Of a stretch of 64,000 bases of DNA, positions 8,401 to 16,637 are shown piece after piece. The position numbers and the translations under genes were made by a program. The notes beneath the pieces were generated by a model that saw only the letters and a program-made list of their open reading frames with translations, made no database searches and was not told the DNA's origin. Numbering within the stretch: position 1 is the first letter of the stretch; each line of letters starts with the position of its first letter. Source of the stretch: an uncultured Lachnospiraceae bacterium (GTDB taxonomy: Bacteria; Bacillota; Clostridia; Lachnospirales; Lachnospiraceae); assembly GCA_949948735.1 (NCBI GenBank), contig CATLGV010000012.1, positions 1 through 64,000 of the forward strand. The letters are read 5' to 3'.

Positions 8401-11400
8401 CGTAGGATTCTTCTGTTTTATTGCCCTGAACATCATAGGAATAAGCAATGACGCGGTACAGAGACTTCTCGGTTTCTGCCGCGGAACTGTCTCCTGTCCC
8501 GGCTTCGCTCACCTTTACCCGTTCCCTGACTTTTACCTGCTCCCTGACCTTCCAGCCAAGCGCATTATAGGTATAAAGCGTCTCCCCGCCTTCTCCGTCT
8601 GTCTCTCTTACGACCTGTCCGTTTCCGTTGTACGCATATGTATGCAGTACATTCCCGTCAGGGTCGCATACTTCTGTCAGCCGTCCGCAGGCGTCATAAT
8701 CATAGCGATACCCCGCCCCGTCATCGGTATTTTCATCATACGCCTCCGGCTGTACCTGCTTTATCATATTTCCATCTACATCGTAGAAGCGCCGCTCTGT
8801 GCCGCCGTCCGGATACCGGATGCGGATACAGTTGCCGTCCGCGTCGTACTCATAGCGAGTTCCCTCTCCATCGTCGCCCTTTTCCGCATAGCTGACCGGA
8901 TGAAGCTTGTTGATAACATCCCCGTCAAAGTTGCGGAACACTCTCTGGTGTGTCCCCGTCGGAGAGATGGTATCCACCACCCGCTCCAGAAAATCCCGCC
9001 GGTACTCATAGCCGCCTTCCTTCTTTTCCCACTGTACAGGCGGATAATACGCTGTCAGGTTGCCCATGCGGTCATAGAATTTATGGCTGGTATGACCTTC
9101 CCCGTCCGTGCGGCTGGTGACAAAGTTCCGGGAGTTATACGCCATCTCCACCGTGCCGTAGGTGTTGCTGATGGACAGTCTGCGGCCGACAGGGTCATAG
9201 CTGTAGGCGGTCTCTTCCCCCTTGGGGGTGGTGACGCGGCTGGGATGGACGTGGTTCGTTTCGTATTCTTTCAGGGTCCTGTTGCCGAGCGCATCCTGCT
9301 CCACGGTGCATCTTCCCATGGAATCATACTCTTTTTGAGTCTCCCGCCACTTCCCGTCGGATATTTTCTCTCGAATTAATATCTGATTATGCTGTTCATC
9401 ATAGGTATACAGGCTCTCCCTGCCGTCGCTATCCCATGTGCGGACGAGGTTATTGTCCGCGTCGTATTCATGGCGCACTTCGTAGCCGTCCGGGGCGGTT
9501 TCCCGGATGGCGCGTCCCAGAGCGTCATACGCCCACTCTTTTTTATGGCCTGACCGGCTGATTTCTCCGATTTTCCTGTTATCGTCGGAGTATTCAAATA
9601 CTTCGCAGGTGCCGTCGTCGTATGTGATTCGCTCCTTTAAGAGCTGGTCGTTGTACGCATAGATTTCCGTTTTTCCGGTCTCACTGTAATAAATGGTATT
9701 CCTGCGGTTTGCGTCGTCATAGGCAAAGGTCTGGTATACGCCGCCGGGGAAGCCCTGACGGGTGATCCTGCCTTTTTCGTCATACGCGTTCTCGATATAG
9801 CGGCTGCCGTTCTGGTCGGTGACGGAGATAATGTGTCCGTTTTCGTCATACTCATAATGAGTAATGCCTTCATCTGTATGCACCACGTCAGTCAGGTATC
9901 CGCCTGCGTAGCGGTACTGCATCCTGCGGCCGATTTCGTCCGTCACCTGCACGATGCGTCCGTCCCGGCATTCCACTTCCAGCACGTTGCCTGAGGGCGT
10001 GGTGATGCGCTCAAGGCCCTGATCATTATAAGAGAGCTGCAGCCTGAGATTATTGGGATACGCCACATACGAGAGCCTGCCCTCTTTGTCGTAAGCGCAG
10101 AGGGTATGCTCCACCGCGTCTGTAAGCAGGTATACCGCCTGCTCTGAACCCCCGGCAAGTTCCGCACAGCCAGCGTCCTCCGCATAGTCGTCATCCTGCA
10201 CGCAGCAGGCAGTTTCCCGCACCGTGAGCGCAAAGCGGGCCGTTCCCTTAGACTGGTTCACCCAGAGGTCTCTCTGCTTTTCAAAGCACACAGAATGCCC
10301 TGTGATGGTCTCCAGATGGACGCGGAGGGTTTGCGTATCCTGCGTATCCCGGTAGATTCTGCCTGCATAGGGGAAGCGCCAGCCCCTGCCGAATACGGAG
10401 TCTTTTCCGTCTGTGGAGTGGTAAGTCCTTTCCAGCTTCCATGCTGCGGGCAGGCCTGCCAGCAGGAAGTCCGTGGCGTGAATCACATAGGCGCCTGTGA
10501 CGGCGTCGACAGGGTCGGCGACAAAGGCTGCAAGGGAATTGGCGAACGCGTTGCGCGCGAGGCTTTCCTTCCAGTCGAAGGGCTGCCCGGTCAGGGAGCT
10601 TATAAGACCGTCAAGCCCGGTGTCGACAATAGTGCCCACAAAGGCCTGTGTGAGCCTGCGCATGGCGGGGCTGTTCAGGTTCATCATGTCCATGATGCCG
10701 TCGGTGATTCCGGTGCCGGCATATCCCTGCAGGAAGCCGACGCCCATGTTAATCAGCAGGTTCGCGGGGTCTATCCTGCCGGTCTCTACATACTGCCTGA
10801 AGCCCGCGGAAGCGACGTTCCCGGTGATCTGGAGGACGGCCTTGAGCCTGCACAGCTTAGGGCTGTCGCAGGCCATCCCGAGGATGCCTGCCGCTTTGGT
10901 CATCTTTCCGATGATGCTGCCGGACACAATGCCGAAGGTGATGTCGAGGGCCAGCTTGACCACCTCATAGAGCCAGTCGTCCCCGTGGCAGAGGGTGTCA
11001 CGCACAAAGTTGTAGCTCTCGTCGAGGCTTCCGCTGCGCGCCGCGCGGACGTTCGTGATTCCCTCCATGAGTTCTGATTCGCCGACAACGACGATGCCTC
11101 CCGCCGTCGCCCCGGTCAGCACGATCATAACGACGGTCTTGACGCCCGGGACGAGCGGCGCGCCGACTCCGCTTGCCGCCAGCACGACGGTGACGGTGAG
11201 CGTCGCAGTAACGGCCAGGAGCTTCGTAACGCCCTCCACGATCTGGCCGCGTCCTTCGATGTACTTGTCCACCAGCTTCTGCTGTGCCTGGTCATTGATG
11301 TTTTTTCGCATCTGCGCGTCGTTTGCTGCAAGCCGCAGCGAGATCTCCGCCCAGCTGTTGGGGGACGCAACGGGCGTCTGGTCCGTGGCGTTGAGCCGGA

Positions 11401-12871
11401 CGAAGGCCGCGATGATTCTTGCCTCCTCCGTCAGCTCGACCTGCGCGCCGTCCTCTCCGACACGGAAGGTCAGGATGCCGGGCGCGCTCCCGTCCGCTCC
11501 CGGTGCGGACGGCGTGGCAGCTGCCCCGGACGGGCCGCCTTCCGCGCCCTCATCCGCTTTCGTTCCGGCCCGCATGACCACTGCCCCGGCAGGGAGGCCG
11601 CCTTCCGCGGCAGGTTCCCCGAAGGCCAGGTTCCTGCCTGTTATCTTGATCTCCGTTCCCGCGATCATCGCGTTTCCCTGCGCGTCCAGCGACACGCAGG
11701 CCATCGCTTTACTGTCTGAGCGCAGCGACGCGGAGGAGGGCGTCAGCAGCAGCTCCGCGCCGTCCGTGTTGGAGAAGGATTTGTATTTCGGATCCTGCGG
11801 CGTGCACGCGGTACGCACCGCGTGTACCGCCACGGCGTCCCGCTCGTCGTCGCTGGGGAAGTAGATATGCACGCGGCTTCCCTTCTCCGGCATGCAGTAG
11901 ATGAAGCTGCTCTCTATCGCGTAGGCGAAGTATCTCCCGTTGGGGCACGCGTCATACTCCGGGTCGATGTCGAAATGCACACGCACGCAGCTTCCGGCGC
12001 GCTCCTTTACGGTCGCGGGGATGCTCATCCCGAAGATGTGCGGATTCTTCCTGGGCGGGCAGACTGTCCCCTTCCTTCTCCTGAGCGCGTAGCGGCGCAC
12101 CAGCTCCCCGTCCACGGTGCGGTAGCTTATCCCCGCGACGATGGCGCTGACGCCGTTGAAGCGCACGCCCTGTCCGAGGGGGAGGTCGCAGCGCGCCTGC
12201 GCCTCCCAGCCGGTGTGCTCCTGCGGCAGTACGTCCAGCAGGCACCCGGCCCGGTACCAGCCGTCCATGTCCTTTGTCTCCGTGCAGGCGTCCGCCTCCA
12301 GGACGTACTCCTCCCCCGTCTCCGGTATCCCGAAGAAGGCGCGGCCGCACTCCGCGCTGCAGTCCGGCACGAGGAAGGTCCCGAAGCGGCTTGCGAGGCG
12401 CATGAGGAACGCCCAGCCGCTCTCCTCGTACTGGAGCAGGAAATCGGGGATCACGGCCCCGTCCGTCACGCAGTCCATGATCTCCGCGCCCGGATACGGC
12501 GCCAGCACCCTGTCCATGACTTCGCGGTAGGCTGCGTCCAGGTTGGTGAAGCTGCGGCTTTCGGGCACAAGATCCCATTCCATGGTATGGGAGAGCGCGG
12601 TCAGCGCCAGCAGGCACAGGCCTTTTTCCTGTATCATGCGGACGCCGGTGATTCTGCCGGCAAACAGCATCCGCCCGTCCGCCGCGCGGACTGTGACGCC
12701 GTCCCCGTCGGCCGTCTCATGGATGGCCGGCGCTGTCCGTTCCTCCTGCGCGGTCAGGACAAGCTCTGCCGATACATGGCTGTTCAAGGCGGCGTCCAGC
12801 GCAAAGCTCTCCACCGCGGTCACGCCTTCCAGCGGGAGGCTGATTTGCAGTCCCTGATATGTAAGCTCCAT
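5441..12871 (-). CDS. VgrG-like spike fused to Rhs/YD-repeat toxin shell
   Basis: This 2476-aa fusion starts at MELTYQGLQ (AAGGAG, 6 nt upstream). Residues 1 to about 480 are a VgrG / phage late control D-like spike, with QYEESGWAFL matching the two separate VgrG-like proteins and a gp5-like OB and beta region after it. Hydrophobic segments follow (about 547-605 and 640-667), as in the pre-Rhs region of Rhs effectors. The Rhs part starts near 787 (DPVDAVTGAYV), continues through many YD repeats, and ends at WDPSGY (about 2330). The last 144 residues are the variable toxin. Their GSIHGNRVKHVIAH, DEAW and C-terminal VTVFPV resemble BECR-fold RNase toxins of polymorphic systems, possibly the Ntox35 type; I am not certain of the family. 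The likely role is delivery as the spike tip, with release of the toxin inside the target. A small immunity candidate follows at once. Confidence 0.9.
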   Translation of the reverse strand: MELTYQGLQISLPLEGVTAVESFALDAALNSHVSAELVLTAQEERTAPAIHETADGDGVTVRAADGRMLFAGRITGVRMIQEKGLCLLALTALSHTMEWDLVPESRSFTNLDAAYREVMDRVLAPYPGAEIMDCVTDGAVIPDFLLQYEESGWAFLMRLASRFGTFLVPDCSAECGRAFFGIPETGEEYVLEADACTETKDMDGWYRAGCLLDVLPQEHTGWEAQARCDLPLGQGVRFNGVSAIVAGISYRTVDGELVRRYALRRRKGTVCPPRKNPHIFGMSIPATVKERAGSCVRVHFDIDPEYDACPNGRYFAYAIESSFIYCMPEKGSRVHIYFPSDDERDAVAVHAVRTACTPQDPKYKSFSNTDGAELLLTPSSASLRSDSKAMACVSLDAQGNAMIAGTEIKITGRNLAFGEPAAEGGLPAGAVVMRAGTKADEGAEGGPSGAAATPSAPGADGSAPGILTFRVGEDGAQVELTEEARIIAAFVRLNATDQTPVASPNSWAEISLRLAANDAQMRKNINDQAQQKLVDKYIEGRGQIVEGVTKLLAVTATLTVTVVLAASGVGAPLVPGVKTVVMIVLTGATAGGIVVVGESELMEGITNVRAARSGSLDESYNFVRDTLCHGDDWLYEVVKLALDITFGIVSGSIIGKMTKAAGILGMACDSPKLCRLKAVLQITGNVASAGFRQYVETGRIDPANLLINMGVGFLQGYAGTGITDGIMDMMNLNSPAMRRLTQAFVGTIVDTGLDGLISSLTGQPFDWKESLARNAFANSLAAFVADPVDAVTGAYVIHATDFLLAGLPAAWKLERTYHSTDGKDSVFGRGWRFPYAGRIYRDTQDTQTLRVHLETITGHSVCFEKQRDLWVNQSKGTARFALTVRETACCVQDDDYAEDAGCAELAGGSEQAVYLLTDAVEHTLCAYDKEGRLSYVAYPNNLRLQLSYNDQGLERITTPSGNVLEVECRDGRIVQVTDEIGRRMQYRYAGGYLTDVVHTDEGITHYEYDENGHIISVTDQNGSRYIENAYDEKGRITRQGFPGGVYQTFAYDDANRRNTIYYSETGKTEIYAYNDQLLKERITYDDGTCEVFEYSDDNRKIGEISRSGHKKEWAYDALGRAIRETAPDGYEVRHEYDADNNLVRTWDSDGRESLYTYDEQHNQILIREKISDGKWRETQKEYDSMGRCTVEQDALGNRTLKEYETNHVHPSRVTTPKGEETAYSYDPVGRRLSISNTYGTVEMAYNSRNFVTSRTDGEGHTSHKFYDRMGNLTAYYPPVQWEKKEGGYEYRRDFLERVVDTISPTGTHQRVFRNFDGDVINKLHPVSYAEKGDDGEGTRYEYDADGNCIRIRYPDGGTERRFYDVDGNMIKQVQPEAYDENTDDGAGYRYDYDACGRLTEVCDPDGNVLHTYAYNGNGQVVRETDGEGGETLYTYNALGWKVREQVKVRERVKVSEAGTGDSSAAETEKSLYRVIAYSYDVQGNKTEESYGMQEVEKDGEPKEWHTIRFSYDANNHLTLVRDDFGAQVRYDYDCLGNVMLAERVIEKDIRSIVHYTYNKNGWCIQRTEEIQGNGETDKSVTSYTYDANGNLIKTVTPKGFEIRREYDADDRLTEERILDVKNGIDRRTQYTYDEAGNIIKQTVLGKDGEHMETALRYDLKDRLTRRRTPSGAVLRYLYDRNDKLTKTVSPYAYEPEIDNGVGTAYAYDRRGNRVRVTNALGELVQENTYNLKNQPITQTDISGAVTELAYEADGQIKDVRRGNGRGTGQRTVQQYEYNARGQIVGIIDGNHNKISYDTDSWGRITGIGFADGVKEGYEYTPAGQVSRTIDGNGNIIQYHYNSLGKVCARIDQLGYTETFAYDEEGNLALHTDRDGRQLRRDCNVFGQPIYEKATDADGKNPTISTWHYDSLGKVVRAVCDGHSYEYIYDTYGNLKEKRSSGKRLISYAYDKAGQVTEIKDPAGVCTKYEYDILGRRSRIYNDNGMEVRYKYDALNRISHIRCGNGVETAYTYDADGNIVSLGTRMTDKTLLSLRYAYDGNGNRIAKAGNLADVTSGSITEGSSAMQCIALDVTYQYDIHGQLLEERRNGTSVSYAYDKAGNRIRKTDAQGEIRYFYNEKNQLTQECGTEGERQFTYDCQGGIMEEKNPSGIRLFSYNSRHQQTKVKTENGDVQENRYDVENLRFELLENGNRTAFVYYNGELLHEEGGKEEQTGYHLGAGTSAFQRGKEIYYYHRDEQLNTAFITGADGQVYNSYQYDVFGAEAEVEEQLPNRIRYTGQQYDELTGQYYLRARYYNPVLGRFMQEDTYQGDGLNLYAYCKNNPVTYWDPSGYVGKATQPSGECPREHFGGEDGSESSSNTVNPNALKYNGDGTWTSNEGLIYGQGSIHGNRVKHVIAHTQPDPSKPTHTMYNVDKSQVIGLIDEAWVNKGQGIMQRNGNVKYEIDMGRVVGANGETSIRIITDGYSNNIVTVFPVQ

Positions 12872-12897
12872 CGTTTTCTCCTTCTCTATCCTGCGGC

Positions 12898-13710
12898 TTA
12901 TTCCGGCTGTCCGGACAACAGGATGGTAATCTGCCCGCCGTAGTCGCATCTGAGGGTGCATCTGCGCATCAGCACAGGCTCCCCGTTTACAAACACCTTC
13001 TCATGCCCCCGCTTCCACTGCGTCCCTTCCGGAAAGCTGGGGGTGCATTCGCCCATGCATTCCTCCATCAGGCTGTCCGTCACCTCGACCGTTCCGCCGC
13101 CGCAGAAGAATTTGACGATTTTGTCAACCACGGTGTTTTCCTTCGCGATGGCTCTGTTCGCTTTCTGGGCCGCATCCTCCGCGGCAGCCTTGAGCGTCGG
13201 GTTTTCCAGGCTGCGGCAGCCGCCAAAGCTGGGGATGTTCATCCCCGGCTTGACATCCCCTGTCGTCAGCTGGGGCAGCTGCCAGGTATACACGCCGTGC
13301 GTGAGCATCAGCAGGATATAGCTGCTGCGCATACCGCAGGTGCACTCGATACGGGCGCAGTACACCGCAAAGCTCGTATCCGTCCGCGCCGTCAGGCGCA
13401 GCAGGTTTTTTCTGGTCTCTACGGCCTCCTGCGCCTTCTGCGCCGCCTCCGTGGCCGCGGCCAGCTCCTCTTCGCAGCGCGCGGCGTCCGCCAGCGCGTT
13501 CTCCAGCCCCTGCGCCGCCGCGTTTGCCATTGCCTGCTCCTGCACATCGCTGCCGTCTCCGTATATATATTTATTCATTTTCTCATAATACACGTCCTGT
13601 ACGGCGTCCTTGTGCGCTACCGCCGCCTGATAGGCCTCCTGCGCCGCCCAGTAATCCTGATACGCCTGATTGGCCGTATTCTCCAGTTCGCTCAGACTGA
13701 TGCTGTCCAT
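12898..13710 (-). CDS. DUF4280 PAAR-like spike-tip protein
   Basis: This 270-aa protein has a long Ala/Glu-rich coiled-coil N-terminus (about 1-105). A DUF4280-type domain follows: CTCGMRSSY, HGVYTWQLPQL, NIPSFGGC, and a C-terminal CDYGGQITILLSGQ. DUF4280 proteins are PAAR-like and are thought to cap VgrG spikes; the conserved cysteines probably bind a metal. It ends 26 nt before the VgrG-Rhs start, which supports a role as tip or adaptor for that spike. The N-terminal coiled coil is unusual for a bare PAAR protein and may contact the cargo. Confidence 0.8.
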   Translation of the reverse strand: MDSISLSELENTANQAYQDYWAAQEAYQAAVAHKDAVQDVYYEKMNKYIYGDGSDVQEQAMANAAAQGLENALADAARCEEELAAATEAAQKAQEAVETRKNLLRLTARTDTSFAVYCARIECTCGMRSSYILLMLTHGVYTWQLPQLTTGDVKPGMNIPSFGGCRSLENPTLKAAAEDAAQKANRAIAKENTVVDKIVKFFCGGGTVEVTDSLMEECMGECTPSFPEGTQWKRGHEKVFVNGEPVLMRRCTLRCDYGGQITILLSGQPE

Positions 13711-14232
13711 CTATTCCACCTCCACTTCCTCAAACCGTATCCCTGTCGGCCGGCGGCGCAGCAGGCTTTCCGCCAGCGGCAGGCTGACAATCGGGTCCTT
13801 CCTGTGGTTTCCCTCCAGCAGGAACAGGTTGTGCCGCCCGATCTTACGCCTGTCCAGAACCAGCCGTTTTACGGTTTTGTTGGGATAATATTCCGTATTT
13901 TCGGATACTGCGTCCAGCTGTGTAAGGACCGTATGCACATACGGATATTGCAGGGAATTTTCCTTATGTATCATCACGACCTCCTGAAAAAAGAGTTCCG
14001 GCTCGTATGCCTCCAGAATGTCCCTGAAGCGTTCGTCAAACATCATCACCGGGCACTGCAGGAAATCCCACCGGGCCTCCCGGCCGCTTCCGCCCAGATA
14101 GAGTACGACGCTGTCGTTTAACCGCCCCACGTCCTGCCTCGAGAAGACGTGGCGCGCGCCGTTGACGTCAAAATCGCGGCAGCTGACGGCGCAGGGCAGC
14201 TGCGCGTCCTGTGCAATAAAGAAATATCTCAT
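13711..14232 (-). CDS. Imm11/DUF1629-like protein of unknown role
   Basis: This 173-aa soluble protein has a C-terminus (LLRRRPTGIRFEEVEVE) resembling the ending of Imm11 (DUF1629, MXAN_0049-type) proteins, which often sit beside VgrG, PAAR and pentapeptide genes. The match is weak and from memory. The gene overlaps the pentapeptide gene by 4 nt and abuts the DUF4280 gene, so all three are probably co-translated. It could be an adaptor or chaperone for the spike cargo rather than an immunity protein, since it is upstream of the toxin. Confidence 0.45.
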   Translation of the reverse strand: MRYFFIAQDAQLPCAVSCRDFDVNGARHVFSRQDVGRLNDSVVLYLGGSGREARWDFLQCPVMMFDERFRDILEAYEPELFFQEVVMIHKENSLQYPYVHTVLTQLDAVSENTEYYPNKTVKRLVLDRRKIGRHNLFLLEGNHRKDPIVSLPLAESLLRRRPTGIRFEEVEVE

Positions 14233-15200
14233 ACCGATTCCTCCCTGTATATCCGGACTGCCTGAAGCTGCGCCGCGTCAATTTCCAGAAAGGGGACGCT
14301 CTGCGCCTCAAATACCGCCCCTGTAAGCTTTGCGCCCGCAAAGGAGGTCTTCTCAAAGCTGCAGTCCCTGAAATCGGCGCCGCTCAGGTCACAGCCCGCA
14401 AAGCTGCAGCCGCTCATTCTGCTTCCCGGGAAGCGGCAGCCCTCCATGTTGCAGCCTGAAAACGCCGTATCCTCTACCACGCATTCCTCCATGGTCGTAA
14501 AGCGCATATCCAGCTTTTCGGGATTTTTGCCTGTAAGCACGGCCCTGTACCAGTAGCCAAAGACCATGGCCTCCGGATCCCGCTTCGCCCTTGCCAGCTC
14601 CTCCTTCCATGCCGTACCCGGCCTCTGGGTTTTGTCCGTCCGCAGCAGGAATTCGCTTTTGTCGCGGTATTCCCCCCACTTCAATATCCAATAGGGCGAA
14701 CGGGGAACCCCGTCGAAAATCCCCTTTTTCTCCCAGTCCCGCAGAATATAGCGGAGCGCGTGGCAGACCATACTGTCCAGAAGCGTCAGCTCGTCAAAAA
14801 GCAGGCTGTAAACATCATAGCGGTTTACTGCGCCGCCGTAGCCGCGGTTTGCCTCCTCCAGGGCGTTTTTCAGGGCCGCCAGCGGGGCAAACAGCTCCCC
14901 GGCGTCCACATACGCCTCTGCCGGCTCCTCGTCCAGATACCAGCGCATGTCCATGCCCTGCACAAGGACGCGGTATTTCCCGGCTGTCAGGTCTGTTTTC
15001 AGCACGGAAAAATACAGATAGCACACATATTCCTTCTCCTGCCGCCGCATCTGCTCTCCCAAAAGCGCCATCCCCGTCCGCACCATATTTTCCAGGTATC
15101 CGGCGCGCTCCAGAAGATATGTCTCCATATATTTGCGGAAATCCGCGATTTTTCCGGCCACCGACTCCCGGTAGTCCCGTAAAGCCTCTTCCCTCTCCAT
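14229..15200 (-). CDS. Pentapeptide-repeat protein of the injection cluster
   Basis: The start at MEREEALRDY (15200) has an AGGAGG ribosome site; an in-frame codon at 15218 lacks one. The protein is 323 aa. The N-terminal two thirds are helical and unrecognised. Residues about 235-300 hold pentapeptide repeats of the A(D/N)LXX kind (FSGCNMEGCRFPGSRMSGC, then CDLSGADFRDCSFEKTSF), forming a quadrilateral beta-helix. Pentapeptide proteins occur with VgrG/DUF4280 loci and are often proposed as effector adaptors; that role is inferred here from the neighbours. It overlaps the Imm11-like gene by 4 nt. Confidence 0.7.
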   Translation of the reverse strand: MEREEALRDYRESVAGKIADFRKYMETYLLERAGYLENMVRTGMALLGEQMRRQEKEYVCYLYFSVLKTDLTAGKYRVLVQGMDMRWYLDEEPAEAYVDAGELFAPLAALKNALEEANRGYGGAVNRYDVYSLLFDELTLLDSMVCHALRYILRDWEKKGIFDGVPRSPYWILKWGEYRDKSEFLLRTDKTQRPGTAWKEELARAKRDPEAMVFGYWYRAVLTGKNPEKLDMRFTTMEECVVEDTAFSGCNMEGCRFPGSRMSGCSFAGCDLSGADFRDCSFEKTSFAGAKLTGAVFEAQSVPFLEIDAAQLQAVRIYREESV

Positions 15201-15221
15201 CCGTTTCCTCCTCCGCAACCG

Positions 15222-16625
15222 CTAATCAAGCCGCACCTGCGTTCCCATAAGCCCGGCGTTTCCCTCCGTCAGCACAAACAGCCCGCCGTCCGTGCTCTGT
15301 GCCGCAAAGCCCGTCCCCGCGTGAATGCTTACCGCCTCCTCGGCGCACAGGGTCATGCTTCGCAGCGCCCATACCTTTGTCCGGGCCAGCGCCTGCACGG
15401 TCACGGCCCCGTCCGCGCCAAGCGTCACCGACGCGCTGTCCTCTCCGCAGGAAAGGCGGATATATTCCGGCGTCAGCGCCAGCTCCTGTCCGTCCCTCGT
15501 GCGCAGATAGCGGCTTTCGGGGTCTTCCATCCTGTCCTTCCCGCCCGGCAGCACCACATCGCTGCTGACGGCGCTGAGCGCCACCGCGTCCTGCTCCCGC
15601 TTGGAGGGGAAATAGATGCGCACCTCATCCCCCGCCTCCGGCATACAGTACCAGCCGCTGCCGTCCGGCGACGCCGACAGGGTCGAGAACGGGAACCAGT
15701 AAGCGGCCCTTTTCTCATCCTCCCCGTCAATTTCCAACATAGCCCGTATATTGATTCCGGACGCCTCGACCACTTTTGCGTTCAGCGCCACGCCGATGAG
15801 CTGCATCGGATACGACGCAGGCTGTATCAGGCCAAGCGGGTCCTGCAGCTCATAGATTCCCACAAGCTCCTGATTCTGAAAGGTATACCGGCAGGCGCGT
15901 GTCACCAGATATCCGCCCTGCACCGCGACTGCGCCGAAGATTCCCATAAGCTTCTCCGACACTGCCCGGTAACGGGTAAAGGCTGCCGCGCCGACCGCTC
16001 TCCCGGACGCCTTCAGGCGATAGTAAGACATCATATCCTTCTCTATCCCCACGATCCGGCAGGGCAGCTCTTCCTCCACGGCGCCCACGATTCCGGCATA
16101 CAGTCTCAGGCCCGGCTGCCGGCTGTCCGGCGTAAGCGTAATCCCGGCAGCAGAAAGCGCTCTTTTCAGAAATGCCCAGTCCGTCTCCTCGTATTGGACG
16201 AACAGCGTCCGAATCTCATGGCTCTCCCCGGCCATAATCAGCCCGCAGGCGTTATTGTCCCCATAGCCGGCCAGTACCTCCTCCGCCAGCTCCGCAAAGG
16301 TCATCTTCGTATTCTGAAAAGAGCGGGAACGCTTTTTGCGGTCCATCAGCCAGCTTTGGCTTTTGGCCTCTATCCGGACAAGCTGCAGCCCGCCGGACTC
16401 CTGCATCTGAATTCCCGTCACGATTCCAAAGAAAAGAGGAGTCTTCTCTTCACCCGCATACACCGCGATTTCCTGACAATCGGGCAGCATATAGAGCGCT
16501 TCCGCCCCGTCCATATACCCCGTCAGGGCCAGCGTGCTGTGCTCCCCGATTGCGGATTCGATTTCGCAAGCCAGCGCCTCCTTTATCGGGAAGCCCTCCA
16601 CCCGTATATCATGTAAGCTGTACAT
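15222..16625 (-). CDS. VgrG-like spike protein 2 (phage late control D / gp5-like)
   Basis: This 467-aa protein starts behind GGGAGGTGCGCG. The N-terminal part (about 1-290) has the late control D / gp27-like layout with SRSFQNTKMTFAEL and QYEETDWAFLKRAL. An OB-like region follows with FPFSTLSASPDGSGWYCMPE and EVRIYFPS, then a C-terminal beta-rich stretch. The same landmarks occur in the neighbour at 16638-18035 and in the N-terminus of the VgrG-Rhs fusion. It carries no fused toxin. Likely a structural or alternative spike subunit. Confidence 0.85.
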   Translation of the reverse strand: MYSLHDIRVEGFPIKEALACEIESAIGEHSTLALTGYMDGAEALYMLPDCQEIAVYAGEEKTPLFFGIVTGIQMQESGGLQLVRIEAKSQSWLMDRKKRSRSFQNTKMTFAELAEEVLAGYGDNNACGLIMAGESHEIRTLFVQYEETDWAFLKRALSAAGITLTPDSRQPGLRLYAGIVGAVEEELPCRIVGIEKDMMSYYRLKASGRAVGAAAFTRYRAVSEKLMGIFGAVAVQGGYLVTRACRYTFQNQELVGIYELQDPLGLIQPASYPMQLIGVALNAKVVEASGINIRAMLEIDGEDEKRAAYWFPFSTLSASPDGSGWYCMPEAGDEVRIYFPSKREQDAVALSAVSSDVVLPGGKDRMEDPESRYLRTRDGQELALTPEYIRLSCGEDSASVTLGADGAVTVQALARTKVWALRSMTLCAEEAVSIHAGTGFAAQSTDGGLFVLTEGNAGLMGTQVRLD

Positions 16626-16637
16626 CGCGCACCTCCC

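Noticed and set aside
7262-9379. A plus-strand open frame of 705 codons inside the Rhs gene
   Set aside because: It is the opposite-strand shadow of the YD-repeat coding sequence. It has no ribosome site, is highly Val/Ile-rich without domain features, and similar shadows occur over the other Rhs copy.
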